A DNA stretch of 64,000 nt from Anagrus nilaparvatae (GCA_022575985.1 JAKSXM010000014.1:12400001-12464000), one strand, 5' to 3'; shown: positions 50,001 to 60,988, counted from the stretch's first letter. Notes: a model not told the origin generated them from the letters alone. Numbers and translations: made by a program.

Positions 50001-50815
50001 TCACAGAAATAACTATTCTTAAAACTTTAGTCCAATATTCTTTTTCCATTTTAATTTCGTCATACAATTTAATATCTATACTATTATTTTTTTCAGAGTG
50101 ATATTTTAAAGCTATAATAGACTTTTTATGTAAATCAGATTTTTCATGGGAACTAAACCTGGTAATAGCATTTTTCCAATCATCATACCCTTCTTTGCTT
50201 CCCAAATGAGTACCCGTATTTAAAAGTAAGCAAGGGCCGCAATAAGCTTTTCCTTTACTAGTTGAATATATTAACCATAGCCTTTTGTTTATCTTCCCAT
50301 TGAATAATTTCGTTTCAAAAAACGATTTATTAAAATAACGAGGAGTTTCAGAATATTCCTTTTTTTTTACTAAATCTATCATCTTTCTGTACAAATCCAT
50401 TTATTGCGAAATGATTGATTGTTCGTTCATTTATATCCCATAAAAAGGGATCCATACTCAAGTGAAAATTCTCGACGTTGTTTTCTACTGTACTTATATT
50501 TTCTTCTTTATTATTATTTTCCAGGTCTAAAGTCAAATTCATTTCATTTTCTGAGCTTGATTTATAATTTTCATCAGCTAAATTTGAATGGTCATTTAAA
50601 GCATTAGATGTCAAATCATTTTCAGTTTCAACTAAATCAATATCCACTTTTGGTTCAATGAAGAATGAATCCAGTTTTTTAACTTTCGACAGCAAAGCTT
50701 CTTCTTTTTCATTTTTTTCTTTAGCTCTTTTTCTGTTTTGAGCTCCACTTGGCTTTTTTCTTCCACCAAAATATTTTCTACAAAAATTATTAATATAAAA
50801 ATATGCTTCATTCAT
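47040..50815 (-). pseudogene. Decayed hAT-family transposase (ZMYM/DUF4371 type)
   Basis: Read from 50815 downwards: a basic acidic N terminus, a TTF-type zinc finger (YSTSKGKAYCGPCLLL), LASRGLPFRGH, and the DUF4371-like catalytic part with VDSTPDITHVNQL and YDNAGNMSG. Then come HSLNLVG, CTTRWSARHDA and, at 47100-47300, the hAT C-terminal dimerisation region (KRSFSTLRRI, RLSNLALLSIESE). Frame breaks occur near 50365, 49925, 49395 and 48600, with an in-frame TAA at 48713-48715. The C-terminal domain is separated by about 1 kb containing the FLYWCH/MULE fragment. The gene is clearly dead. Plus-strand open frames here are antisense shadows. Confidence 0.85.
47540..48264 (+). pseudogene. FLYWCH/MULE-like fragment inside the hAT gene
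   Basis: From 47605 the frame gives NGYLFYKNGG, SYWKCRNNCGARATIVGG and DGHLHDPTHGPNPEE, a FLYWCH-type zinc finger (WxC...C...H.H). After an in-frame TAA at 47926-47928 the same frame continues with WSHYDFVIQGTARTNNISEG and a coiled C terminus ending at 48264. In FLYWCH/MULE proteins of insects these two parts flank a DDE transposase domain. Here that core is missing, so this is an internally deleted copy or a spliced retrocopy. The start is also out of frame (ATG near 47553). It inserted into the hAT pseudogene in the opposite orientation. Confidence 0.7.
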
Positions 50816-52440
50816 ATTTTAAGACAAGAGATTTTTTAACGCTACTTAAATAATATTGAGAAAAATTTGAAAAAAACCTTTTAAGGGTTATTCTGTAATA
50901 TATATTTTTATAAAAAGAAAATATTAACTCATTAACGCCGGGGCGGAGAGTTTTGGAAATGAACAAAAATAACTATATTCCCTTATAGATAAAAGGCTAA
51001 AAAGTTCATCCTTAGAGTAAAATCTTATGCTCTTTCAGAATCTGACATTAGTTTTTACCTACAACCCTTAAAAATACCCTAAAAACGGGGGTGAAAGGGG
51101 TAGGCCAGGCATTATTAGGAAATGTTTGGAAAAATCAATGAAAAAAGTATCCAATTTTATTCAAAAATGTTTGAAAATAATATTTTTTATGTAAATTTAA
51201 GTAAACTTCGTAGACATTAAGGTCTCATACATTTTGGCCCTATTTACAACCCTTGTAAGGTGGATAGGGGTGGTACTCCAGACAAAATACGGGTTTGGTT
51301 GTATTATGACCAGATTTGCTCTACTATATATTTTTTGGGTCGCTAAATACGAAAATCGGGGTAATTTGGCAGAGAAATTAGTGCTTCACTCTTAAATTTG
51401 CAAATACTACCCCCAAAAAGGAGTTATTCGCATTTTGATCACTCAGATTTTCACCATACGGGTTTTTTGGGTCGCTGATCAATATTTTCGACATGAAAAT
51501 GCGAATTTTTCCTTTTTTAAATCTTTCGGAGTTATTCAGAGCGTCAAAATTCAAAAACTGAAAAAAAATGAGAAAAATTGAGGAAAATTTAAGATTTTTC
51601 GATTATTTTAGGTTCAGGAAGTTTGATCGCATATAGGTTGTTATGGCATACGAAAATATATATAAAAACACTTTTTTTCTGAGAAACTTAATAAAAAATT
51701 TGGATATACAATTTTTCTGTAGCTTCCGTAAAGTACCCGTTGAATTTATCTATATTTATTTAAATATAAAAGAAGAATGAGCGGCTGAGGAAAGATAAAA
51801 ACGTGTTTTTTTTTCAAAAATTCGCCCTGGGCTTAGTTTTCAATATTAAGGGCTAAAATTTGGGGGCATGGTACATTTTGGATAGGTAATTGGAAAAAAA
51901 AACTTTTTAGCTGGTGTCAGCGACCCGACCTGGAAACTTTTGCTGAATTCACTAAGAATCACTCATAACATAATTTATTAATAAAAAAGAAAAAAGTGGT
52001 AAAAAGTATCGGGTCCTAAGATTATTTTATTCTTTATTTCATTTATACGTGAGGCTTTTTTATTTATTAATGTTATTATCAATGCTTTACATTTTAAAAT
52101 ATTATTAAAAAGATAGAATTAAAATTACAAATATATTAATAGCAATTATTATTATTTTGCAGAATTTACAATATTTTAAAATTAATTTTATTAACCTAGT
52201 CAAGAAATCGATTTTAGAAAGGTTTTTTTGAATTTTAAGTTATTATTTTATTTATTCATACATTTGTATAACGCGAAAAAAGTTCGATTATAAGGGAAAC
52301 AAGTTCAGCCTTTTTTCGCAATAAAATCTAACCTAAATTTAGAAACTCACATTTTCAATTACTAATTTCCTTCGACTCACATACTTCTAACCCGATATTG
52401 CATGCTTTCACGTGTTTTCACGCTTATATTTCAAGTGAAA
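50816..52440. other. No gene seen
   Basis: Upstream of the hAT pseudogene. Two stretches near 51340 and 51460 share 'ttttttgggtcgct', and 'gcgacccgacctgg' lies near 51920. This may be a degenerate repeat, but I cannot define it. No hAT terminus was found here. Confidence 0.45.
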
Positions 52441-52473
52441 ACATAGTGAATTTAATACAGAATAGGCCTGCAG

Positions 52474-53935
52474 GGACACTATGGAAAAAGATTTTCAATT
52501 ATCCAATGTGAGAACTAAATTTTAAATTGCGAGAAAAACGATTTAGCTTTCAGTTTCACCGGATAACTGAAAAACGTTAGCCAGGACAATAATTTCACTT
52601 TCGAGCTCTATTTTTGAATTCCGCTTTTAAGAAAATTGAAGTAATCAAAATAAGGACTCAGGGGATGAAATTATTAAATTTAAACTGTGTAACTAAGCAT
52701 AATTTTTTAGCCAAAATTTTTACTCTTAATCCATTTTTGAGCATTATTTTCTAAACATGAGAATGTTGAAATATGGTCCATAATGATTAAAAGATCTAAG
52801 AAAAATTAGAGTTAAGGCAAAGAAAAATTAAGCTTTGATTAATGCAAATAAATATTTTTCACAAAGAAACTTCTTTTGCATGAAAATTCTACAATTAGCA
52901 TAATAAATTTTAAGTTTTTATTTTCATGAATAAATTACTTTGAAAAAGCTCATAATTAGCTTAAACCAAAAGAGAAAGGGCTTAAAAGTAATTTATTTTT
53001 GAAAAAACAAGAAAATTACTTTCAAATTAAAGTAAAAACAATGGGTTAAATAATGAAAATCTTTAATTTAATGACTTAACAAAATTTTTAATTTGATAAA
53101 AAAAGAAGTATTCCTTCAAAATTTTATGTAAAACCCATTGTTTTGAAATTTCACGTTTTGTCGACTTATTAAAATTTGTGATAAGAAAAACAACATCTGA
53201 TCTATGCGTGCGATGAGTCGACAAAATATTCCCCTCTTAGAAAAACTCTAGGACTAGATAGTATGATAAAACCCTCAACCCACTCCTGATTTTATCAAGA
53301 GGGGAGGACGGTCTTATCAAAATTTTGGGTGGTTAAATACTCGTATTTTTGCCTAGGAAAGTGGCCTTCTTGAAGTAACATCAAATACCGGTTGATAACG
53401 TTACGCGCGTTAATCATGAAGAAAATAAAAGAAAGAAAAGAAAACTTTGAACTTAATTGTATTTTAAATTTATTATTTTATTGAAAAGTGTTCATTAGTT
53501 TTAACTTCCTCATCTTAACATAAATTTTGTAAATCTTAAAAGTTCTTTTTAGTAAAATAAATTTAATTAAAAAAAAATATTGAAAGCATAATAAATTTTT
53601 GAAATCCAGTTAATAAATTTTATTCATTCTACTTTATTTTGGACATCCAACTCAAATAAAAAAAAGTAAGTAATATTTTTCTTTTATTCAAAAAGTAAAT
53701 TCAATAGGCAATTGTAGAGTATTTTTCTGAATGTCAAGCTAATCAAATTACCAAGAAGGCCTGGTCAACCTGCTTAAAACAAGAATAAATTAATGTAAAA
53801 CCATTAATCTGATTCATTACAAACGCTATTCAAATATGTATCGTTTATAGACGGTCCTTAGTATATGAAATAAATGTCATTTATCGCAAGAGGGCTTCTA
53901 CTTGTACGTATATAGTATATATTGTAACTATTTGC
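52474..53935. other. No gene seen
   Basis: AT-rich sequence without a coding frame, RNA gene or clear repeat. Confidence 0.5.
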
Positions 53936-54060
53936 TATAGAACGCTGATATAGGCATGGTTGAAAGGAAAGATAAAAAAACGAAGGACAGAGCGCATCAG
54001 CACTCTGTCTTTTGTTTTTTTATCTTTCCTCTCAACCATGCCTCTTTCAGTGTTCTATAG
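53936..54060. mobile_element. ~125-bp hairpin MITE
   Basis: Near-perfect foldback: 'tagaacgctgatataggcat' at the left against 'atgcctctttcagtgttcta' at the right. The stem continues through 'ggttgaaaggaaagataaaa' and its inverse, with a loop near 54000. The element begins and ends in TATAGAAC/GTTCTATA, so a TA target site is plausible. The open frame crossing it is an artefact. Confidence 0.75.
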
Positions 54061-55439
54061 TATCGCGTTACAAAGGATATTTTTTGTAACAACATTTTCA
54101 TGTGTATTGCATTTACGACCATTACTAATAAGTATAATACTTAAAAAAACAAAAAAATAGATTTGATACTCTTATTTTTAAAAGAAATTTAGTTGTAACT
54201 CAATTTTAAAATTAATCATTCAATTTAAAAATTTATTTGATAATTTTATTTTTAAAAGAAATTTATTTTATATTTTTATCGAATCCATAATTCTTTCTCT
54301 CTTTAACTCATGCGCTGAAGGAATATAAAATACATGAGTCTAAATCAATATGACTATATTGCAACAGTATCATCTTACATTAGGAACATTTTTTCTCGCT
54401 TCAATAAAAGACCTCTATTTCAATCACATAAACTCGCCGATATGCTACACATACGAAGATAGCGTTACAAAAAAAGTATTATCGTAATAGTAGATACTAC
54501 GCATGATCAAGGTTCGATGAAGTACCGAATAAAATTTAGTTGTAAACGTATGAGCGTATTTTTGTTTAAAACATAAAAAAGGCGGAAAAAAAGTTCATGA
54601 AAAAGATGATAATTTATTAATAAACGAGAATGATATTGGAGATGCCGAAATAAAAAATCAGAAATAAATGTAACACTTTTTCTAACGTATTAAAAATGAA
54701 TGTATATGCAAATAAATAAAGTGTATAAAAAAAAAGTTTTGTTTTTTAGTAATCCTATATATCCTATATCCTATCCTATACATATATAAATCTTTAATTT
54801 TGTATGTTTGTTTGTCCAAAATAGATAAACTAGAGCGAGTTAAAAGTTAGAGACGTGGGGTTTACTGCAAAAAATGGCAAAAATTACGGGTCAAAACATA
54901 GGCTAGATTTTGTTTTGATTGATAACGACAAGAAATTTTTATGTTGAAAAAAATGGATTCAAGGAAAAAATTTTAATCAAATTCTTTAAAAAAGTTAAAA
55001 AAACGCTGCCAAGTGATTGGCACTATGGTTCCTCATCAACAATAGCAAAATATTTATAATGGTCTATTTTATCTAATAAAAATGATAATTTCAGATATCA
55101 GTATTTCATAAAAAAAAGTTAAGTACCGCACAGTGGGGCAAGAAAACAAAAAAGTGGACAAAAAAATATCAGCTCCAGGTTTTCGGATAAAAAAAAAGTA
55201 AATTTTGGAATGTGTTCAGAAAGGGGTTTAATTTTATTAAGATGGTAGACGGAATATTTAAAAAAATTCCTTAAAATAGTTTCCTGACGTAATAGGGCTG
55301 CTCTCGATCAAAAAAAATTAAATTTTTTTAAAATTAAAAAAAAAGAAGTTTTTTAGGGTTATATGGTTATAAAAACATATAAAAACAATAAATTATATTT
55401 TTTTACATGTATACTAACGCACACAAGCATAAATTTGAA
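54061..55439. other. No gene seen
   Basis: AT-rich sequence. A short 'tatcctata' repeat is at 54755-54785, followed by 'tgtatgtttgtttgtccaaa', a type of text common in retroelement tails. No coding frame is supported. Confidence 0.45.
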
Positions 55440-55712
55440 TTTTGCATCTATATAAGCAATTAGTAGTATACCAAAGCGGAAGATACCCAATCGGAAGATA
55501 CCCAATGGAAACATACCCCAACGGAGACATACCCCAAGAGGATGATGTACCCCAGAGGGTGTGTCGGTAATGTAGGGTTGAGTCGGTAAGATAGGGCAAA
55601 GTCGATAATACAGATTGATGTCTGTAAAAAAATTTGACAGGGTTTGAACCTGCGCAGTTTTTGTTAACCCATTGCCCTCGATAGCAACCCTTAACCACTT
55701 GGATACCACAGC
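55440..55712 (-). mobile_element. tRNA-Ser-headed SINE
   Basis: On the minus strand 55712-55630 reads like a tRNA-Ser: A box 'aagtggttaagg', an anticodon-like loop containing CGA, and B box 'caggttcaaaccctg'. It is not an intact tRNA, because the acceptor stem does not pair and the anticodon loop looks too long. A body follows with a short tandem repeat of 'ttggggtatgtctccg'-type units to about 55480. This order (tRNA-like promoter, then unrelated body) is that of a SINE. Minus-strand open frames here are artefacts. Confidence 0.6.
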
Positions 55713-55835
55713 ATATGTAATAAAAGAGCGTGGCCTAAGTAATTAAGTCTTGTTAGTGATCTTTTATGTGGGAAGGGTGGGGGTAAAAATAAAAAGAATC
55801 AAATAGAATTAAAACATTTATTTATATAAATTACA

Positions 55836-56450
55836 TTATTTTTTTGCTTTTTTAATACTTTTAGATTTATTTTGTATTTTCTTAATTTTTGGTTTGACTT
55901 CATTTCTTTCTTGAATTATTTGGTAGAAACCGTATGAGTTGAGTAATATTTCTTTTTCAATAGGTGTAGTTTTCCATAATTTTTTTCCATAATTTTTTTC
56001 TCTACATCATCAGACGAATCATCTGCATTTAATAGTGGAAGAAATTTTTCATAAGCTTCTTTGGCTTCTGCAATTCTGCTGCTTATTTGTTCGTGATAGT
56101 ATTCGATAGTTGGATATGCTTTTTGTAGAAGCTTAGCTTTCGCAGGAAACGTAATTATTTTGAAACCTCCTTGAGTAAATTTAACTCCATCATAAAAACC
56201 AATCAGAGTTTTTGTAATTTTTATTCCTCCATCTAATTCTGGCCAGGTTTTATTTGGACCTACACCCATGCTTACTCCTTTATGAACATAATCGTCTAGA
56301 TTTATTGAGCTAAAAAGCTTTCAATGAAAATTTGATCTCACTATCCTTCAAATTGTTTACTGTTATTAAAAAATGCACATCTGGAATAATATGTAAACCC
56401 ATGCAAAGCTCTACACTAGACCCCAATGGAATTGTAATAGTATTAATCAT
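55836..56450 (-). pseudogene. Polinton protein of unknown function, frameshifted
   Basis: Three consecutive frames make one apparent gene. It begins MINTITIPLGSS (ATG at 56450), continues after a one-base shift in an A/T run at 56312-56316 with MGVGPNKTWPELDGG, FYDGVKFTQGG and a helical segment, and ends in a very Lys-rich tail to the TAA at 55836. The second shift coincides with a tandem duplication of about 13 bp ('ttatggaaaaaaa') near 55976-56004. A splice-acceptor-like 'tttttacag' lies just before the ATG, so an upstream exon is possible. I do not recognise the family beyond its place in the Polinton block. Confidence 0.65.
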
Positions 56451-56454
56451 TCTG

Positions 56455-56776
56455 TAAAAATAATAGATTATAAATATAAAATTTAAAAAAAATTTTGGTA
56501 AAAATTATATTTACTTAATGAGATTGCTCTAGAAGAAGTCAACTTGATGATTCTGCAGTTGCTCAAGAAAAAGTCAAGTCGTATACACAACCTGGTGGAT
56601 TTCCAGAGAGAGAGCTGTTTACACAAGCCCTGGTCAAAGCAGGAATTAGAATTTATTTTAAAGAAATTTAATTTATAATGTTATCCCCACTTTTTTATCC
56701 CCTCCAAAGAAATTAAAAGGAGATGAGAAATAAATAAAAAAGATATAGGTTACATTTTGTTTTATTGATAAAAAAA
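56455..56776. other. Intergenic gap in the Polinton
   Basis: It contains a short plus-strand open stretch (about 56529-56671, with QPGGFPERELFTQALVKAG) of unknown origin, too short to call, and an AT-rich tail. Confidence 0.4.
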
Positions 56777-57526
56777 TTACATATTCATAGTTTCCATACA
56801 ATATTTACACTCCTTTATCATAGGAGTAACACGTTTATCTGAATGATCATGTATTCTACATCTAACACACATAAAAATATCACAATCAATTTTATAATGT
56901 TCGGGCATTTTATCCCATGCAGCGTCAACATTTTCTGCAGCCACATTTACAATAAATTCTTTAGGCAAGTTTGCAATATCTTCAGTTTCCATTAAAGAAA
57001 GTTGTTTTAATTTACCATAAATTTCAAAAGATCGTTCTAAACAAGGTTTATTTATATTCATATATTTTTCAAGTAATAACACATTGTACCCTGCACAAAC
57101 CATATTTGAATATTGATGATGTTTATATAAATAGTCTGGAATCCGCCATTTTTTTAATGCTTTTAAAGTCGGACATTTTGAAATATCTTCTAAATTAACA
57201 ACGTTATTAAAATATTTTTCAAGGCACTTAACTTTCTGCAAACCTTTTACATAAATTTTATCTGCATCAGATAAAGCAGATTTTAAAATACTTTCAACTT
57301 GATTATATGGAATATCACCAGATTCCCACGTCATTGTTAAATAATTTTTTTCCAGCCAATTATTTTCTACTCTGCAGCGTATAGGAAGATCGAATCAGTG
57401 ACATGGTGGTTTGAACACGAAGACATCTGGTGTTTGACGACTTCCTAGTTTTAAAATCGCCAATTCCTTGATAGCTAATTCGTTGGAGGTGAGCTTGAAA
57501 GACTGGAAGTCAACGATGTACTCCAT
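56777..57526 (-). pseudogene. Polinton-associated protein of unknown function
   Basis: From the ATG at 57526 the frame gives MEYIVDFQSFKLTSNELAI and FKPPCH, then an in-frame TGA at 57395-57397. It resumes with MTWESGDIPYNQ, DADKIYVKGLQK and VVNLEDISKCPTLKAL, and ends with paired cysteines (FMCVRCRIHD, KECKYCMETM). Without the stop it would be 250 codons. I recall this N-terminal pattern (MEYIVD-x-Q-x-F, KPPC, SGDIPY, KVYVKG-like) as common in insect Polinton regions, but I know of no assigned function. The Cys pairs suggest a zinc-binding end. Confidence 0.7.
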
Positions 57527-57603
57527 GGTGAGAGAATGAGGAATTTCTTCAAGATCTTTGTCGTTTATATAGTTATCCCCACTCTTTTTATTTCCCCCAC
57601 TCC

Positions 57604-58833
57604 TTAAACTAACTTTCTTACTTCACCACTGATTGGCTTGTATTGCACCATTCTATCATGAATTATTAAGCAATACGCAGTTGTATTTGCTGGAAAAGCG
57701 CGGCTAGTCTCAAATTCTAACCTAACATCTACAGGTGCATATTTCATAGATTCATTTTGTTTTGAACAATCTATTACAATCAATGGTGTTTCATTTATAA
57801 ATTTTTTTCAATCAATAAAATATTCCGCGTATTCTTTTCCATAATAAGATATTTGAAATCTCAAAAACATATCGTACAAAAGTGAGTAATTATTTCTTGC
57901 TATATCAAGATTTAAATTTCCATACGGAAAACTTTGAGAATTCAAATATAGTTTTACATTAGTTATATGACAATGATCAAAATGACTAGCATTCGCTGTT
58001 CTATTATTATCTCTATTTGTTTGAAATCCTACTATAACAAAACGTGGCTTTTCTAGTTGAGTTGATGTCTTTACTGTCCATACTGTTTTAGTAGATAATG
58101 GAAGTGATGGATATACAAATAATTCATAAGAGTGATAACCCATTTTTATGGGATTATCTTTTTCTATTTGCTTAAGCAGACTTATTTTTGCAGTATCCGA
58201 TGGTATCAAATTTGGTACACACCATTCAAATTTGTTTTTTGTAAATTTAAATGATTCATCTACGGCTCCATCTTGAATAATAGCATTTGTATTGTTTGAT
58301 CTTACAAATTCATGAATATGACTGACGTTAATGATAACTTTATCGAATTTTTCATGCAATCCAAAAAGTATCCATAAAGGATAAATTACATCAAAATTCC
58401 CATCTTCATCAATGATTTTATTTCCATCTTTCAATAACCAGCCAGCATTTTCCAAAATATTTGATTGAATTTCAGTGAAAGATGGATACCCTTTCATGAG
58501 AGTAGTTATTCCTACGTTTTTACAGGTATCAATAACCTCACCATTTATCTTGTACCGAATTTCTGAGAATAAAAATGCAAACGCATTATTAACGAGTTTA
58601 ATTTTTTCGGATTTTGTCCCATTAGCTTTAGTGAGTTTTCCTTGGATATGCAAGAAACTCTTTGATGGTAAGATGCAACGATCTTGCTGTTGAATAGCTA
58701 TAACTATCGTATCACTATTTTTATAAGATGACGTAGCATAAGGTTGATGAGTGTGTATTTCATAGTCGGCAAGAGAGTCATCGAAAATGACAGGTTCATC
58801 GATATTTAATACTTCTTCTATTTTATACAGCAA
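57604..58833 (-). pseudogene. Polinton major capsid protein (double jelly-roll)
   Basis: About 410 codons. The start lacks an ATG; the frame is open from around 58833 (YKIEEVLNIDEPVIFDDS). Then come HTHQPYATSSYKNSDTIVI, IQQQDRCILPSKSFLHIQG, PLWILFG, a long central part and FQTNRDNNRTANASHFDHC. The pattern of 'HTYQPY...D.I.IPIQQQD...LP..S.L.I.G' is that of the hexon-like major capsid proteins of Polintons and adintoviruses. An in-frame TGA at 57805-57807 splits off the last 67 codons, which continue in the same frame (SMKYAPVDVRLEFE) to a TAA at 57604. The protein would form the icosahedral shell. This copy is broken. Confidence 0.85.
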
Positions 58834-58858
58834 AATAAAACACAGAAAATTTTTTCTT

Positions 58859-59005
58859 TCAGCGACGAAGTTTTAGTCCTAGACTTGCAAGAAACTGTTG
58901 ATTCTGACGTGTTAACGCTTTCACTGCTCGATGATAACTGATTGCTGGCGACCATTGTTTCTTCCTTAAATAACCTGATCCAGTTTTTACTTTAAATACT
59001 ATTCC
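58859..59005 (-). CDS. Small basic Polinton protein
   Basis: The open frame ends ALTRQNQQFLASLGLKLRR with a TGA at 58859-58861. The sequence GYLRKKQWSP precedes it. No ATG is visible, so the start is uncertain and may lie in an exon I cannot see. A small protein ending in 'ALT-x-x-N-x-x-FL-x-SLG' between capsid and penton genes fits what I recall of insect Polintons. Function unknown. Confidence 0.5.
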   Translation of the reverse strand, partial: GIVFKVKTGSGYLRKKQWSPAISYHRAVKALTRQNQQFLASLGLKLRR

Positions 59006-59007
59006 TA

Positions 59008-59694
59008 TTATGAAACAATTTTTATATGTAATCTTATGGATATAGTTTCTCCACGAAAATTCACTAAATTTCCGTCTTGATCAACTATTCGTAATTGAAT
59101 ATAATCTAAACTTTTTGCAGATATAGGTAAGTATATGATTTCCAAAGTTCGGTCAATAATTTTAAATCCAGGAGGAACTGCTGGAAAAAATTCTTATATA
59201 TTGTGTACTTCTTGTCCGTTATTGTAAGCTCCTCTTGCAATATTGCACTCTACTCTGAGAACGTTAACTTTTAATATAGATACTGGAAGTTCAGATGTAT
59301 GTTGAATATTTGGAGCCAACTTTTGTGGTTTAAATCCTAATAATTTACCAATTGAATCTTGCGGTTCAAAATCTATTTCTTTTTCACACTGTATTATACT
59401 TTGAAGAGTATTATTATTTGCTTTTAGACTAAATGAAATATCTTTTAATTTTTCTGAGAGATACTTTTGAATATCTTCGACCTCGTAGCTTCCAGTAGGA
59501 ATTTTTATTGTTTCAAAATCAGATAAGTAAAATTTATTGCAGCTCTCATTAATATTTGGAATAGAGTTAAACGTAAGTAACTCGATCAATCCAATAACGT
59601 AATTTTTATTCGGATGAAGTTCAATTGGTGGAAAAAATCTTGATTCCAAAACAGATGAACGAGCTGATAAGCTTATTATCAATGATTCACTCAT
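59008..59694 (-). pseudogene. Polinton penton-like minor capsid protein
   Basis: From the ATG at 59694: MSESLIISLSARSSVLES, then FFPPIELHPNKNYVIGLIEL, IPNINESCNKFYL, GSYEVEDIQKYL and LLGFKP. An in-frame TAA at 59194-59196 interrupts it. The same frame goes on with RTLEIIYLPISAKSLDYIQL and NLVNFRGETISIRLHI to a TAA at 59008. The 'F.P.I.L....Y..GL..L.TFNSIPNI' opening and 'FRGE.I.IRLH' ending are characteristic of Polinton penton-like proteins. About 228 codons in total; dead by the internal stop. Confidence 0.82.
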
Positions 59695-59747
59695 GACAGT
59701 CAGAGTAATACTGAATCGTTTTTCAGATAACGATGCTTTTATAACCT

Positions 59748-60112
59748 TTATTTATCCAACTGATTACTTAAAAATTTTAGGCATAAATGACCACAGATAA
59801 AAGTATCAAATTGTTGATATCTTTGATAGTTGTAATTAATTTTAGCTGGTTTAAAATATTCTATGAGCTCTAATGGAGGCTTGAGATTTCCAAAACTGTC
59901 AAAGTATAAAACTTTATTTTTTCTTTTACGATATGCAACCCAATGTGTACCTGGACCATCTTTATCATCTAAATTTATTATTGTAGACTCATTGGTCAAT
60001 GGACCATTTCTTGGTAGTAAATTTCTCATAAAAACACCTCTGAAATATGGAATTTTTAATACTTTTGCATACTTGAGTAAATCTATGTTAGTGAGAGCCC
60101 TCGATGATAAAT
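59748..60112 (-). CDS. Polinton cysteine protease (adenain/Ulp1-like)
   Basis: The frame is open from just inside the end of the PLA2 gene (about 60112, SSRALTNIDLLKYAKVLKIP) through the ATG at 60029 to a stop at 59748. The catalytic signatures are GPGTHWVAY (His), YFDSFG (acidic partner) and FICGHLCLKFL (Cys), as in the adenovirus protease-related family that matures Polinton capsids. No internal stop is seen. The initiator is unclear: the upstream in-frame part looks like the true N terminus but has no ATG, so either the start codon was lost or initiation is at 60029. Confidence 0.82.
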
Positions 60113-60988
60113 TTATGAAGTTTTTTTTTTTCTACCAACAACAATATTTTCATTATAGAGTCGTAATCCATTTCTAACTTTATAAGGTCTCAAATATAAT
60201 CCTTTTCCCAAAGCGACTTGCTCCATAGCTTGATTATGTCTCTTGGATTCTTCAAGTTGTTTTTTGGCAGCGATTGAATCATTTATAGCTTTAGCTACTC
60301 CTGAAGCGCCACCTGCTAAGGCACCTAAGGCACTTAACCCTGCAAAAATTGGAACTAGGGGCAAGACACCGCCTGTTTTGTATGCAAGGGGTAACACTCT
60401 TACTTTATTAACCTTATTCATTCCATCTTTCTTTTTTACAGCTTTGCGAGCTGCTTTAATAGCAGACGATATGACTTTTTTTGCATTATTTGATTTTTAC
60501 CGTAGATTTTTTGCAGCAGCTACAATAGTTCTAAATGGAATAAATCCACCTTTCTTTTTTTTCCTAATACCCTTTCTCCTTGTACTTTTTCTGATTTCAG
60601 AACATCCCATTCCTAATTTTGATTTAGCTTTTATGATGTTAGTTACAGCTAAAGTAGCAGCTCTTTCACCAAATCCGGCGTCTGAAGATTTTACTCGTTC
60701 CCAAGCTTTATCAGCTAATATTTGATCCGCTTTATTTCTCTCTTCGATGTTATTTTGATTTTGAAAATATGCAATATCGTGTTCCTTGCAAGGATTTAGA
60801 CCCTTATCTCCTCGAGCAAGACGTTTAGCTAGTTTTGTGCCAGGGCCACAGTATCTGATTGAATACAATAAATAAACATTTTTAATAAATTAATATTAAT
60901 ATTATAAATACCTATATCCTGGAAAATGAAGTTCTACTGGGAGTTTATTAATTAAAGTGTTTATTAATCCACTACCATTAGTGATCAT
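60113..60988 (-). pseudogene. PLA2-bearing minor capsid protein (pX-like), two exons
   Basis: Exon 1 is 60988-60912 (MITNGSGLINTLINKLP...); a 57-bp GT...AG intron joins it in phase to exon 2 at 60854. Right after the join is YCGPGTKL, then DKGLNPCKEHDIAY: the calcium-loop and His-Asp catalytic motifs of the parvovirus-VP1-type phospholipase A2. After a basic region there is an in-frame TAA at 60497-60499. The frame continues (SSAIKAARKAVKKKDG) into a hydrophobic Gly/Ala segment (LSALGALAGGASGVAKAI) and GKGLYLRPY near the end at 60113. In Polintons and adintoviruses such proteins combine PLA2 with a minor capsid core region and are thought to help membrane passage. This copy is split by the stop. 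Confidence 0.8.

Larger units (their letters stand above)
43949..52470. mobile_element. 8.5-kb segment between inverted CAGGCC termini
   Basis: The left end CAGGCCTATTCTGTATTTAA at 43949 recurs inverted as 'ttaatacagaataggcctg' ending at 52470. CAG is repeated on the outer side of each (43946-43948 and 52471-52473), a possible 3-bp duplication. The left terminus is interrupted by the foldback element at 43969. Homology continues beyond it (TTCACGTGAATTAGTGAAA against the inner right end). No transposase with matching termini is evident; the hAT pseudogene inside has its own different end. Confidence 0.5.

Noticed and set aside
49011..50607. Plus-strand open frames of 62-69 aa.
   Set aside because: Antisense shadows of the hAT transposase pseudogene.
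60243..60725. A 160-aa plus-strand open frame, and a 104-aa one at 59863-60177.
   Set aside because: Antisense to the PLA2/minor capsid and protease genes, which have clear family motifs.
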